Assembly: GCF_006335015.1 (NCBI RefSeq)
Contig: NZ_VDGT01000006.1
Span: 124,001 to 188,000, forward strand
DNA from: Streptomyces sedi
GTDB taxonomy: Bacteria > Actinomycetota > Actinomycetes > Streptomycetales > Streptomycetaceae
Length of the DNA stretch: 64,000 nucleotides
Direction: 5' to 3'
In this document: positions 43,809 through 52,918 of the stretch, in pieces
Layout: each line of letters begins with the position of its first letter
How positions within the stretch are numbered: the first letter of the stretch is position 1
Notes under the pieces: model-generated
The model's database searches: none
What the model saw: only the letters and a program-made list of their open reading frames with translations
What the model was told of the DNA's origin: nothing
Program-made: the position numbers and the translations under genes

Positions 43809-44876
43809 ATGACCAGGTCCAGGGACCGGAAGACGCACGGCAGGCGCGGGTTCGGCGGCGTGGTGGCCGTCGGTGGCGCCTGTGTGCTGGTGATGGCCGG
43901 CAGCGGGGTGCGGGCGGCCGAGCCGGGTGCGGCGGCCGACGCGGGGTACGCGGCCAGCACCTCGGTCGGCGTGCACAACGCCTACCTCCAGAGCGCGTTC
44001 CCCTATCTCGCCGACGCCCTGGACTCCGGGGCGGGAATGCTCGAACTGGACGTCTGGACCAACTTCTTCGGCTCCGGTTGGCGGGTCGGGCACGACAGCC
44101 CGTTCACCAACCAGAACAACTGCGTCGGCGCGACCAGCCCGGACGGGCTGCGCTCCGGGGAACGGGACCAGGGGCTCGCGGCCTGCCTGACCGACCTGCG
44201 GACGTGGCACGACGCGAACCCGGGCCACCGGCCGATCCAGTTGAAGTTCGAGCTGAAGGACGGCTTCGCCGACAACCTGGGGCGCGGCCCCGCCGCGTTC
44301 GACGCGCTGGTGGAGGAGACCCTGGGCGACGCGGTGTACCGGCCGGGCGAACTGGCCGCGGGCCACGCGTCGTTGGACGAGGCCGTCGCGGCGGACGGCT
44401 GGCCGGGCAGGGACGAGCTGGCGGGGAGGTTTCTCATCCATCTGATACCGGGGACCGTCGAGCAGGGCAATCCGTTCGACGAGCTGTGGACCGACGAGGA
44501 GTACGGCCGGCACCTGCGGGACCTGTCGGCCTCCGGCGAGCTGGACCGGGCGGTCGCCTTCCCCGCGGTGCTGGGTGCCGAGGCCGGGGATCCGAGGGTG
44601 GGGCGCTACGAGGAGTCGCTGCGGCCCTGGTTCGTGGTCTTCGACGGGAGCGCCCCGACCTACCTGGAGTCGGTGGACACCGGCTGGTACAACGAGCGCG
44701 GCTATCTGCTGGTGATGACCGACGCGCACAACGTGGCCCCGCCGATCTCGGCGACCGACCCGACCGAGGAGGAGGCCCTGGCGCGTGTGAACGAGCTGGC
44801 GGCCGGCGGCGCGACGGTGGCCAGTTCCGACTGGACGGGGCTGCCGTCGGTGCTGTCCACGGTCGTTCCGCACTGA
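43809..44876 (+). CDS. secreted PI-PLC-like phosphodiesterase (Ca2+-dependent type)
   Basis: 355 residues from ATG 43809, with AAGGTGG five bases upstream; GTG 43794 is an alternative. A basic start and hydrophobic stretch (GGVVAVGGACVLVMAGSGVRA) form a signal peptide cleaved near VRA. The mature part has the two-histidine layout of PLC-like phosphodiesterases: H in SVGVHNAYLQSAF and H in WRVGHDSPF, with AGMLELDVWTNFF and QLKFELKDG supplying metal ligands. It probably cleaves phosphoinositide-like or glycerophosphodiester substrates outside the cell. A strong hairpin follows. Confidence 0.85.
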   Translation: MTRSRDRKTHGRRGFGGVVAVGGACVLVMAGSGVRAAEPGAAADAGYAASTSVGVHNAYLQSAFPYLADALDSGAGMLELDVWTNFFGSGWRVGHDSPFTNQNNCVGATSPDGLRSGERDQGLAACLTDLRTWHDANPGHRPIQLKFELKDGFADNLGRGPAAFDALVEETLGDAVYRPGELAAGHASLDEAVAADGWPGRDELAGRFLIHLIPGTVEQGNPFDELWTDEEYGRHLRDLSASGELDRAVAFPAVLGAEAGDPRVGRYEESLRPWFVVFDGSAPTYLESVDTGWYNERGYLLVMTDAHNVAPPISATDPTEEEALARVNELAAGGATVASSDWTGLPSVLSTVVPH

Positions 44877-44917
44877 TCCGGGCCCGCTCCCGGCTCGGTG
44901 CCCGCCGGCTCCCGGCT

Positions 44918-44976
44918 CCGTCCCGGCCCCGCCCGCGTCTCCCGGACCTGGCGGGGCACGGGTGGGGCCGGGACGG
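44918..44976 (+). terminator. 18-bp hairpin terminator
   Basis: Arms 44918-44935 and 44959-44976 pair over 18 positions (one G-U) with a 23-base loop. It separates the PI-PLC gene from the response regulator, which therefore has its own promoter, probably including TAGGCT at 44980. Confidence 0.7.
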
Positions 44977-45118
44977 CATAGGCTAGGGGCGCCCCGGGCG
45001 CGGCGGAGCGTGACGCCCCGGGTTGGGCCCCGCCGACCGGGTCGGGGGAACGTTCAGCACAGGGGCGGTCCGAAGACGTCGCAGGAGGTCTTCGAGACGC
45101 CTGGAGACGGAGAGTTCC

Positions 45119-45766
45119 GTGCGGGTTGTTGTCGCCGAAGACCTGTTTCTGCTCAGGGACGGTCTGGTCCGCCTGCTGGAGGCGCACGGCTTCGAGCTGG
45201 CCGCCGCCGTGGACAACGGTCCCGAACTCACGCGGGCGCTCGCCGAGTTGAAGCCGGATGTGGCGGTGGTGGACGTGCGGCTGCCGCCGTCGTTCACGGA
45301 CGAGGGGTTGCAGTGCGCGCTCCAGGCGCGCGCCGAGCAGCCGGGGCTGCCGGTGCTGGTGCTCTCCCAGCACGTGGAGCAGCTGTACGCGCGGGAGCTG
45401 CTGGCGGACGGGAACGGCGGCGTCGGCTATCTGCTGAAGGACCGGGTGTTCGACGCGGACCAGTTCATCGACGCCGTGCGGCGGGTGGCCAGCGGCGGCA
45501 CGGCGATGGACCCGCAGGTGATCCAGCAGCTGCTGGCGCAGCGCAGCAGCCAGGGCTCTCCGCTGGAGAAGCTGACCCCGCGCGAGATCGAGGTGATCGA
45601 GCTGATGGCGCAGGGGCGTTCCAACGCGGCGATCGCGGAGCGGCTGGTGGTGACCGAGCGCGCGGTGGCCAAGCACACCTCCAACATCTTCGCGAAGCTG
45701 GGGCTTCCGCCGTCCGACGACGACAACCGTCGGGTGCTCGCGGTCCTCGCCTATCTGGAACGCTGA
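45119..45766 (+). CDS. NarL/LuxR-family response regulator
   Basis: 215 residues from GTG 45119 (RVVVAEDLFLLRDGLVRLLEAHG), with GGAGACGGAGAG upstream. The receiver domain has the acidic pocket AED, the phosphorylated D52 in AVVDVRLPPS and the lysine in GYLLKDRVFD. The C-terminal LuxR helix-turn-helix is LTPREIEVIELMAQGRSNAAIAERLVVTERAVAKHTSNIFAKLGL. No kinase gene is adjacent; the HisKA_3 kinase at 39123 is the natural partner. The stop codon falls inside a run of 18-bp repeats. Confidence 0.93.
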   Translation: MRVVVAEDLFLLRDGLVRLLEAHGFELAAAVDNGPELTRALAELKPDVAVVDVRLPPSFTDEGLQCALQARAEQPGLPVLVLSQHVEQLYARELLADGNGGVGYLLKDRVFDADQFIDAVRRVASGGTAMDPQVIQQLLAQRSSQGSPLEKLTPREIEVIELMAQGRSNAAIAERLVVTERAVAKHTSNIFAKLGLPPSDDDNRRVLAVLAYLER

Positions 45767-45869
45767 CCGCCGGAGGGGCGTTGGCGGCGGAGCAGCCCTG
45801 ACCGCCGGAGCAGCCCTGACTGCCGGAGCAGCGCTGACCGCCGGAGCACCGCTGGCGGCCGGAGGGGCG
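45763..45869. repeat. six imperfect ~18-bp tandem repeats overlapping the response regulator stop
   Basis: Units start at 45763, 45781, 45798, 45816, 45834 and 45852 and vary around CTGACCGCCGGAGCAGCC; five are 18 bp and one is 17 bp. The first includes the TGA stop. There are no spacers, so this is not CRISPR. Confidence 0.85.
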
Positions 45870-45972
45870 TGTGCGCCGGCGCGCGTTCCCCGTTCCGCGC
45901 GGGGCGCATGAGGCGTGCGCCGGGGAAGCGCGGCGCTCCGTAACCGTCGGGTCGACGGCTCGTTCTGCGGTT

Positions 45973-47934
45973 GTGCCATCCAGTGACATCTCCCCCAGCG
46001 ACACCCGGCGGCCCGCTCCCCCGCTGGCCATCGACCAGGCCGAGGCGGCGCTGGTCGAGCACTATCCCCGGCTGGTCAGGCTCGGGTACCTGATCCTGCC
46101 CGCCTCCCTGGGGCGCCACCGGCGCGTGCTCGACGCGCACGCCCTGGCGCAACGCGCGCTGCCGCGCGGCCGTTCGGCTGAGGAGGCGCCGCCGGTGCTG
46201 CCGGCGCAGCGCGGCGGCTCCGCCGCCCCTCCCCCGGCGACCGACGCGGGGTACGCGCTGCTGCGGCTGCGGGTGGTGCGCGCCGCGTTGGCGGCGGGGC
46301 GGCCGGCGCGGTGGGCGGGGCGCGAGATGGGGTGGCTGCCGAAGCCGCCTCCCGCGCTGCCTCGGGTGTGGGGGCTGCGGCTCTTCCCCAAGGCGGGCGA
46401 GCCGGACGAGGTGGCCCTCGACCAGCGGCTCGGGGTGCTCTCGCCGGCGGCGCGCGCGGCGTACGCGCTGCGCAGGATCGACGGGTTGAGTCCGGCCGAG
46501 ATCCGGCTGCTGCTGGCCGGTGCCGGGGAGCGAGAGCAGCGGATCGAGTCGGCGATGGCGGCGGCCGACTCGGTGGAGAGCGAGGCGCCGCTGATCGACC
46601 CGTGCGCGCTCCAGGCGCGCCCCACCGACCTGTTGCGCCGACGGCGGCGCGGCCGGGCGGCGCTGCTCGGCGCGGTGGCGGTGGCGCTGGTGGCGGGGGG
46701 TCTGACGGTGCTGCCCGCCGGTTGGGGCGCGGACGGCGCCGCGGCGCCGCCGTACAGCGAGAACGCGGCGGCGCGGGCGGCGCTGGCCCCGGAGGGGCTG
46801 CGCCAGGCGTCGGCCGACGCCTGGCGGCACGGGTCGCGCACGGACTTCTCGGTGTGGCCGGCGCGCGGTTCGGCGCTGGACGACACCGGCCTGCTGCGGC
46901 GGGCGTTGGCGGTGTGGGCCAGGCCGGGGGACGACGTGAAGGTGTCGGCGACGCCCGGCACCCAGTCGGGGCCGCCACCCGGGCCGGCGCAGCTGCTCTT
47001 CGCGGGCGAGGTCGGCGGGGTGTCGGTGGTGCTGCTGCACGACGGGCTGCGGCTGGTGCGCTATGCGGAGCCGACGGGTGCCAGGGACGGCGAGGTGGCG
47101 CTGGATCTGGCGCGGACCGACGGCGCGGGGTTGGCGGACTCCTCGGCGGTGGTGGTGCAGCGCGGCGACGGCGACACGCGGTACCTGACGGCGCCCTGGG
47201 TGACGGAGGCCGCGGCGGCGGACCTGCTCCAGCCGAGGACGGCCGCGGCCGAGCTGCCGGTGGACGAGGACGGGGTGACGGGCCCGGTGCACACGCCGGC
47301 GGAGGAAGACGCGTGCACGGAGGTGTCGGCGCTCCAGCTGACGGCGGACGGCGCCGAGGGACCGCTGCTGCTGGCGGATCTGGGCGAGTTGACGCCGGCG
47401 CGGCTGACGCACGGCGCGCCGGGGGTGGCGGGCGACGGCGGGTCGTTGAGCACGACGCGGGAGGCGTGGGCGCCGTTGGCGTGCCATCTGCCGTCGATCG
47501 GCGGTGGCGGGGTGCGCGCGGTGAACGCGTGGGAGTTCGCCGAGCAGTCGCTGCCGGGTGACGGCGGCACGGCGCGGTGGGTGTGCGGGCGGGCGGAGAC
47601 CTGGCGTGGGACGGGCGTGCGGGCGTGGACACACTTCCTCGACCCGTCGCGCGGGGAGGAGGAGCCGGCGGTGGTGACGGCGTCGGCGCAGGACACGGCG
47701 TCGTGCGGGGAGCGGCTTCCGGGCGTGGTGAGCGGGGTGTTGTGGCGTGCGCCGGACGCCGGCTGGTATCTGCTGGCGGCCGGCAGCGAGGAGGTCGAGG
47801 GGATCGCGGCCGGGGGCGGGGTCACCGGCAGGGGCGAGGGGCGGACGTTGGCGCTGCCGGCCGAGGAGGGGGCGCAGGCGCGGCTGACGGCGACGTTGAA
47901 GGACGGGGGCGAGCTGGCGATGCTGGGCGACTGA
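45973..47934 (+). CDS. large single-pass membrane protein of unknown function
   Basis: 653 residues from GTG 45973 (PSSDISPSDTRRPAPPLAIDQAEAALVEHYPRLVRLGYLILPASLG); the frame is open further upstream through the tandem repeats and no strong ribosome site marks a start. Residues 20-205 are a cytoplasmic helical part with sigma-factor-like flavour (PRLVRLGYLILP, LRRIDGLSPAEIRLLLAGAG) but no proven region 2 or 4. One membrane helix lies at about 222-242 (RGRAALLGAVAVALVAGGLTVL). The outer 400 residues are Ala/Asp-rich, with several cysteines that may form disulfides. I recall similar proteins near this position in Streptomyces, without known function. Confidence 0.72.
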   Translation: MPSSDISPSDTRRPAPPLAIDQAEAALVEHYPRLVRLGYLILPASLGRHRRVLDAHALAQRALPRGRSAEEAPPVLPAQRGGSAAPPPATDAGYALLRLRVVRAALAAGRPARWAGREMGWLPKPPPALPRVWGLRLFPKAGEPDEVALDQRLGVLSPAARAAYALRRIDGLSPAEIRLLLAGAGEREQRIESAMAAADSVESEAPLIDPCALQARPTDLLRRRRRGRAALLGAVAVALVAGGLTVLPAGWGADGAAAPPYSENAAARAALAPEGLRQASADAWRHGSRTDFSVWPARGSALDDTGLLRRALAVWARPGDDVKVSATPGTQSGPPPGPAQLLFAGEVGGVSVVLLHDGLRLVRYAEPTGARDGEVALDLARTDGAGLADSSAVVVQRGDGDTRYLTAPWVTEAAAADLLQPRTAAAELPVDEDGVTGPVHTPAEEDACTEVSALQLTADGAEGPLLLADLGELTPARLTHGAPGVAGDGGSLSTTREAWAPLACHLPSIGGGGVRAVNAWEFAEQSLPGDGGTARWVCGRAETWRGTGVRAWTHFLDPSRGEEEPAVVTASAQDTASCGERLPGVVSGVLWRAPDAGWYLLAAGSEEVEGIAAGGGVTGRGEGRTLALPAEEGAQARLTATLKDGGELAMLGD

Positions 47935-47979
47935 GGCGGGGCGGCGGTCCGGATCGCCGGGCCGCTTCGCAAACTCTTT

Positions 47980-47993
47980 CGCAAGTACTTGCG
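47980..47993. promoter_or_regulatory. 14-bp perfect palindrome CGCAAGTACTTGCG
   Basis: A fully symmetric 14-mer 46 bases past the membrane-protein stop, just before a possible -10 box (TACGTT) and the hairpin at 48015. It looks like a repressor site. Confidence 0.45.
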
Positions 47994-48014
47994 GGCTGCT
48001 ACGTTGCCCGCGGA

Positions 48015-48067
48015 GCCCCGACCGGGCGGAGGGCCTTCACGGCCTCACGCGCCCGCCCGGTCGGGGC
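48015..48067 (+). terminator. 15-bp hairpin terminator
   Basis: Arms 48015-48029 and 48053-48067 pair perfectly with a 23-base loop that has its own GGCC/GGCC pairing. It probably ends the membrane-protein transcript. Confidence 0.7.
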
Positions 48068-48253
48068 CGTTCGCTGCCCTGGAAAGCCGTCCGGGCACCG
48101 GGGGTTGACGGGGCCTCACGTCCGGTGATGCGCTCAACTACCAACGGATTCAAACGCGTTGGCTAGGCAGGAACGCGATCCTCCGTTACCTTCTGGGGCG
48201 TTTCCCCGGTCCTGTCCGGCTCTCGTCCCCGCTTCTCCGGTGTGGGACCACGG

Positions 48254-48269
48254 GAAGCGCTAGCGATTC
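48254..48269 (+). promoter_or_regulatory. LacI-type operator candidate upstream of the GH2 gene
   Basis: GAAGCGCTAGCGATTC is symmetric at 14 of 16 positions around a central CGCTAGCG. Size and central CG-rich core resemble LacI-family sugar-regulator operators. It lies 126 bases before the start codon. Confidence 0.5.
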
Positions 48270-48394
48270 TGTGTGACTCTGTCGCCTCGGTCGCCTCCGT
48301 TCACGAAGGAGTCGAGCACGGGAAGCCCTCGGGAGACCCCCGGGGTCCGGGCTCGGCCGCTCCCCCCGTCCGCATCCCACACAGGAGTTCACCC

Positions 48395-51196
48395 ATGCCC
48401 CTGTCTGTGACCAGAGCCGCCAGACGGCTCGTGGGAGCGCTGCTCGCGCTTCTGCTGCCCGTCTCGTTGGCGGTCGCGCTGGCGCCCTCGGCGTCCGGCG
48501 CGCCCGTCTGGGAGCCCAAGGACCCCCCGCTGACCACCCCGTGGACCGACCAGGTCGGCCCGGACAACGCGCTGCCGGAGTACCCGCGCCCGCAGCTGAC
48601 CCGCCCGGACTGGCTGAACCTCAACGGCGTCTGGGAGTTCACCGGGGCCGAGGACCTCGACGCCCCGCCCGTCGGCGAGACGCTCGACGAGGCGGTGCTG
48701 GTGCCCTACCCGATCGAGTCGGCGCTCTCCGGCGTCCAGCGCCACGAGGACACCATGTTCTACCGGCGCGACTTCACCGTCCCCGAGGAGTGGGCGGGCG
48801 ACCGGGTCAAGCTGAACTTCGGCGCCGTCACCTGGGAGGCCAGGGTCTGGGTCAACGGCACGGAGGTCGGCCGGCACACCGGCGGCTTCGACCCGTTCTC
48901 CTTCGACGTCACCGACGCGCTGGTGCCGGGCGGGAACGAGATCGTGGTGGGCGCCCACTCGCCCGTGGACGCCGGCGACTTCCCGATCGGCAAGCAGCGA
49001 CTGGAGCCGGACGGCATCTTCTACACCGCCAACTCCGGCATCTGGCAGACCGTGTGGCTGGAGCCGGTGCGGGCCGCGCACATCACCCACCTGGACACCA
49101 CGCCCGACGTGCCGGGCGGCGCGCTGGACCTGGTGGTGCGGGCGGAGGGCGCCGAGGGGCACGGGGTGCGGGCCGAGGTGCTCGACGGGCAGACGGTGGT
49201 GGGCAGCGCCACCGGCGAGGTCGGCGGCACGCTGTCGGTGCCGGTGCCCGACGCGCGGCTGTGGTCGCCCGACGACCCGTTCCTCTACGACCTGCGGGTC
49301 ACGCTCACCGGGCCGGACGGGCAGGCGTCCGGGGACAGCGTCGGCGGCTACTTCGGGATGCGCTCGCTGGGCATGGCCGAGGTCGGCGGGGTGATGCGCC
49401 CGCTGCTCAACGGGGAGTTCGTCTTCCAGCTCGGCACCCTCGACCAGGGCTACTGGCCGGACGGGCTGTACACGGCGCCCACGGACGAGGCGCTGGCCTG
49501 GGACCTGGAGCGGCAGAAGGAGCTGGGCTTCAACATGGTCCGCAAGCACATCAAGGTGGAGCCGGCGCGCTGGTTCTACCACGCGGACCGGCTGGGCCTG
49601 ATGGTCTGGCAGGACATGCCCTCGCCCGACACCGTCGACGAGCCGAGCGCCGAGGGCAAGGCCCACTACGAGGCCGAGCTGGACCGGATGGTCGAGAACC
49701 TGCGGGGCATCACCTCCATCGTGCAGTGGGTCCCGTTCAACGAGGGCTGGGGCGAGTACGACGCGGGGCGGATCGTGGAACGGGTGCGGGAGCTGGACGA
49801 CACCCGGCCGATCAACCACAACTCGGGCTCCAACTGCTGCCTGTCGGACCCCGATCCGGGCAACGGCGACGTGATCGACGACCACGCGTACCAGATGTCG
49901 CCCGGCACCCGGCCGCCGGACGGGAACCGGATCGCGGTGCTCGGCGAGTACGGGGGCCTGGGCCGGGCCGTCGAGGGCCACGAGTGGGAGCCGGGCGCCG
50001 GCTTCGCCTACGGCGAGCTGTACCCGGACGAGGCGTCGTTGACCACCCGCTACGTCACCCTCACCGAGGAGGTCGCGCGGTTCGTCCACTCAAGGGGCCT
50101 GTCGGGTTCGGTCTACACCGAGCCCTACGACCTGGAGAACGAGGTCAACGGCCTGTGGACGTATGACCGCCAGGTGCTGAAGGTCGACGCCGAGCGGGTG
50201 CGCGCGGTCAACGAGAGCGTGCTGGCGCAGGCCGCCGGCACCGAGGTGCGCACCGGCGAGCCGGTCTCGCTGCGGGTCACGACGGACGGCTTCGACGACC
50301 GCTTCCTGCGGCACGCGGACGGGGTGGCGCGCACCGACGCGATCGACGAGGACTCCCCCGACGAGGACCGGCGGGACGCGGTCTTCCTCGGCCGGCCCGG
50401 GCTCGCCGACGAGGAGTGCGTCTCGTTCGAGGCGAGCGGCAGGCCGGGCCACTATCTGCGCCACGACGGCGAGGGGCGGGTGCTGCTGGGCGAGGAGTCG
50501 GAGGGCGACCTGGCCGGTGCCGCCACGTTCTGCGCCACGGCGGGGCTCGGGGGCGGCGGCGGATCGCTGGAGTCCTTCGACGAACCCGGCTCGTTCCTAC
50601 GCCACTTCGCGGAGGGCGTCCATCTGGCGCGGGAGGGCGGCGACCGGCCGTGGGACACCCCCGAGTCCTTCGCCGCCGACGCCACCTGGGCCGTCACCCT
50701 CCCGCTGTGGCGCAGCGGCGCCGAGCTGCCCGTGGACGAGCGGATCACGCTCGGCGTCACCACGGACGGCTACACCGACCGGGTGCTGCGGCACAGCGAG
50801 TCGCTGGCCAGGACCGACGTGATCGGCGCCGGCAGCGGGTCGCCCGACCGGGAGGACGCCACGTTCGTGGTGCGCCGCGGCCTGGCCGACTCGTCCTGCT
50901 ACTCGCTGGAGGCGGCGAACGAGCCGGGCAGCTATCTGCGCCACTCCTCGTTCCGGGTGCGGCTGGACGCCGACGACGGCAGCGAGCTGTTCGACCGGGA
51001 CGCCACCTTCTGCGCCCAGCCGGGCGCGGAGGGCGGCAGCGTGCGGCTCGCCTCGGTCAACGAACTCGACGCCAACGTCAGGCACTACGCCGAGGAGGTG
51101 TGGGCCGCGGTCGACGGCGGCCCGCACGCCTACGACCGGCCCGAGTCCTACGCGGCGGACGTGAGCTGGCGGGTGCTGCCGGCGCTGGCCCCGTAG
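48395..51196 (+). CDS. secreted glycoside hydrolase family 2 enzyme with two AbfB (CBM42-like) modules
   Basis: 933 residues from ATG 48395, with AGGAG upstream. A signal peptide (RRLVGALLALLLPVSLAVALAPSASGA) is followed by the GH2 sugar-binding domain (DTMFYRRDFTVPEEW, ARVWVNGTEVGRHTGGFDPFSFDVTD), the immunoglobulin-like domain and a TIM barrel with the acid/base Glu in VPFNEGWGEYD and probable nucleophile Glu in VLGEYGG. Two beta-trefoil AbfB repeats end the protein (about 660-790 and 800-930), each with the pattern RFLRHADG or RVLRHSES, YLRH, and DATFC. AbfB modules bind arabinofuranose side chains, so an arabinan or arabinoxylan substrate is likely; the exact glycosidic specificity is not readable. 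Confidence 0.9.
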   Translation: MPLSVTRAARRLVGALLALLLPVSLAVALAPSASGAPVWEPKDPPLTTPWTDQVGPDNALPEYPRPQLTRPDWLNLNGVWEFTGAEDLDAPPVGETLDEAVLVPYPIESALSGVQRHEDTMFYRRDFTVPEEWAGDRVKLNFGAVTWEARVWVNGTEVGRHTGGFDPFSFDVTDALVPGGNEIVVGAHSPVDAGDFPIGKQRLEPDGIFYTANSGIWQTVWLEPVRAAHITHLDTTPDVPGGALDLVVRAEGAEGHGVRAEVLDGQTVVGSATGEVGGTLSVPVPDARLWSPDDPFLYDLRVTLTGPDGQASGDSVGGYFGMRSLGMAEVGGVMRPLLNGEFVFQLGTLDQGYWPDGLYTAPTDEALAWDLERQKELGFNMVRKHIKVEPARWFYHADRLGLMVWQDMPSPDTVDEPSAEGKAHYEAELDRMVENLRGITSIVQWVPFNEGWGEYDAGRIVERVRELDDTRPINHNSGSNCCLSDPDPGNGDVIDDHAYQMSPGTRPPDGNRIAVLGEYGGLGRAVEGHEWEPGAGFAYGELYPDEASLTTRYVTLTEEVARFVHSRGLSGSVYTEPYDLENEVNGLWTYDRQVLKVDAERVRAVNESVLAQAAGTEVRTGEPVSLRVTTDGFDDRFLRHADGVARTDAIDEDSPDEDRRDAVFLGRPGLADEECVSFEASGRPGHYLRHDGEGRVLLGEESEGDLAGAATFCATAGLGGGGGSLESFDEPGSFLRHFAEGVHLAREGGDRPWDTPESFAADATWAVTLPLWRSGAELPVDERITLGVTTDGYTDRVLRHSESLARTDVIGAGSGSPDREDATFVVRRGLADSSCYSLEAANEPGSYLRHSSFRVRLDADDGSELFDRDATFCAQPGAEGGSVRLASVNELDANVRHYAEEVWAAVDGGPHAYDRPESYAADVSWRVLPALAP

Positions 51197-51230
51197 GAAC
51201 GCGCGGAAGCGCACGGGCGGCGCCGCCGGT

Positions 51231-52823
51231 TCAGCCGACGGTGCCGTCCGGGCGGCGGCGCAGGGCGCGCCCCGGCAGGGCGCCGGTGGGGCGGCCGTCG
51301 TCGATCACCGGGACGCCGCCGACCAGCGTGAACGGGATGCCGCTCGGCGGCAGCCTGGGCTCGTCGAAGGTGGCGTTGTCGGCGACCGTGTCCGGGTCGA
51401 AGAGCACCAGGTCGGCGCGGTAGCCGACCCGCACCAGGCCCCGGTCGGCCAGCCCAAGCCGCCGCGCCGGGGTGCCGGCCAGGTGCGCCACGCACTCGGC
51501 CAGCCCCAGCACCCCCAACTCCCGCACATAGCGCCCCAGATAGCGCGGGAAGGTGCCGTGGCCGCGCGGGTGCGGCCGGGCCGTCGCCAGCAGCCCGTCG
51601 CTGCCGCCGGTGTGCGCCGGGTGCCGCATCAGCGCGCGGACGTTCTCCTCGTTGCCGACCAGCTGGAGGATGGCGGTGGAGAGCGCGTCGCCGAGCAGCA
51701 GCGCGACACACACCTCGAACGGCTCCCGGCCGCCCCGGGCCGCCAGCTCGGCGACGGTGGCGCCGAGCGCGGAGCGGTCGCGGGAGCCGGCGATCCGGAT
51801 CGTCTCCCACTCCACGGGCACCCCGTGGCAGCCGTCGGAGCCGACCACCTCCAGGTCGTGGCGCATCCGGGCCAGGGCCGCCGGGTCGCGCAGCCGCGCC
51901 AGCGTCGCTTCGGGACCGCCCTCGGCCGCCCAGCTGGGCAGCAGCGCGGCCAGCGTCGTGGAGCCCGGCAGATAGGGGTAGCTGTCCAGCGTCAGGTCGA
52001 CGCCGTCCCGCTCGGCCGCGGCCAGCAGCGCCAGCAGCTCGCCCGCGCGCCCGGCGTTGACGGAGAAGTTGAGGGTGGCGTGCGCCAGGTGCAGCGGGCA
52101 GCCCGAGCGGCGCGCCACGTCGACCATCTCGGCGTAGGCGTCCAACGCGCCCGCGCCGTAGGAGCGGTGGTGCGGGGCGAAGAACCCGCCGTGCGCGGCG
52201 ACGACCCGGCAGAGCGCGACCAGCTCGTCCGTCGGCGCGTACATCCCGGGCGCGTAGGTCAGCCCGGCCGACAGGCCCACGGCGCCCTGCCGCAGCCCCT
52301 CGGCGAGCAGGGCGCGTTGGGCGTCCAGCTCGGCTTCGGTCGCGGGTCTGGCCGCCCAGCCCATGGCCATCATCCGCACCGAGCCGTGCGGCACGAGATA
52401 GCAGGCGTTGACCGCGACGCCCCGGTCCAGCCGGTCCAGATAGCCGGCCACGTCGCGCCAGTCGAAGTCGAGGCCGGGCGGGTCGCCGTTCCAGCCGGCG
52501 ACGGCCTGCCGCACCTGCGGCAGCGTGGTGTCGTCGACCGGCGCGTAGGACAGGCCGTCCTGCCCCAGCACCTCGCAGGTCACGCCCTGCGCGACCTTGG
52601 CGGTGTGCGCCGGCTCCGTGAGCAGGGACAGGTCCGAGTGGGCGTGCATGTCGACGAAGCCGGGGGCGAGCGCCAACCCGTCGGCGTCCAGCACCCTCCG
52701 GCCGGTCAGCCCCGCGCCGCCGACCGCCGTGATCCGGCCGCCGTCCACGGCGACGTCGGCCCGTTCCGGCGTCCGGCCGCTGCCGTCCACCACCAGCGCG
52801 CCCCTGATCAGCAGCTCCGCCAT
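51231..52823 (-). CDS. D-aminoacylase / N-acyl-D-amino-acid deacylase
   Basis: 530 residues. An amidohydrolase of the D-aminoacylase group: the metal-site HxH is in [14 protein letters not shown], preceded by a small N-terminal beta domain ([23 protein letters not shown]). [30 protein letters not shown] and [10 protein letters not shown] are family blocks; the C-terminal beta part ends with [19 protein letters not shown]. It hydrolyses N-acyl-D-amino acids to free D-amino acids. The start is preceded by AGAGGAG. It is encoded divergently from ridA with 95 bases between the starts. Confidence 0.93.
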   Translation of the reverse strand: MAELLIRGALVVDGSGRTPERADVAVDGGRITAVGGAGLTGRRVLDADGLALAPGFVDMHAHSDLSLLTEPAHTAKVAQGVTCEVLGQDGLSYAPVDDTTLPQVRQAVAGWNGDPPGLDFDWRDVAGYLDRLDRGVAVNACYLVPHGSVRMMAMGWAARPATEAELDAQRALLAEGLRQGAVGLSAGLTYAPGMYAPTDELVALCRVVAAHGGFFAPHHRSYGAGALDAYAEMVDVARRSGCPLHLAHATLNFSVNAGRAGELLALLAAAERDGVDLTLDSYPYLPGSTTLAALLPSWAAEGGPEATLARLRDPAALARMRHDLEVVGSDGCHGVPVEWETIRIAGSRDRSALGATVAELAARGGREPFEVCVALLLGDALSTAILQLVGNEENVRALMRHPAHTGGSDGLLATARPHPRGHGTFPRYLGRYVRELGVLGLAECVAHLAGTPARRLGLADRGLVRVGYRADLVLFDPDTVADNATFDEPRLPPSGIPFTLVGGVPVIDDGRPTGALPGRALRRRPDGTVG

Positions 52824-52918
52824 CGTCCGCTCCTCTGCTCGGGCCGCCCCGCCGTTCCACCGGCGGGTCCGCGTGGTCTACCCTGCCGCCGGCACCCACC
52901 CCTGCGGAAGGCGACGCG

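Larger units (their letters stand above)
47935..48394. other. 460-base control region upstream of the GH2 gene
   Basis: No gene is supported. From left to right it holds a 14-bp palindrome CGCAAGTACTTGCG (47980-47993), TACGTT as a possible -10 at 48000, a 15-bp hairpin (48015-48067), a CCAACG/CGTTGG repeat (48141-48162) and a LacI-type palindrome (48254-48269). Confidence 0.65.

Noticed and set aside
45973..47934. Sigma factor or anti-sigma factor
   Set aside because: The cytoplasmic part is only vaguely sigma-like; no convincing region 2 or 4 and no zinc-binding anti-sigma motif can be seen.
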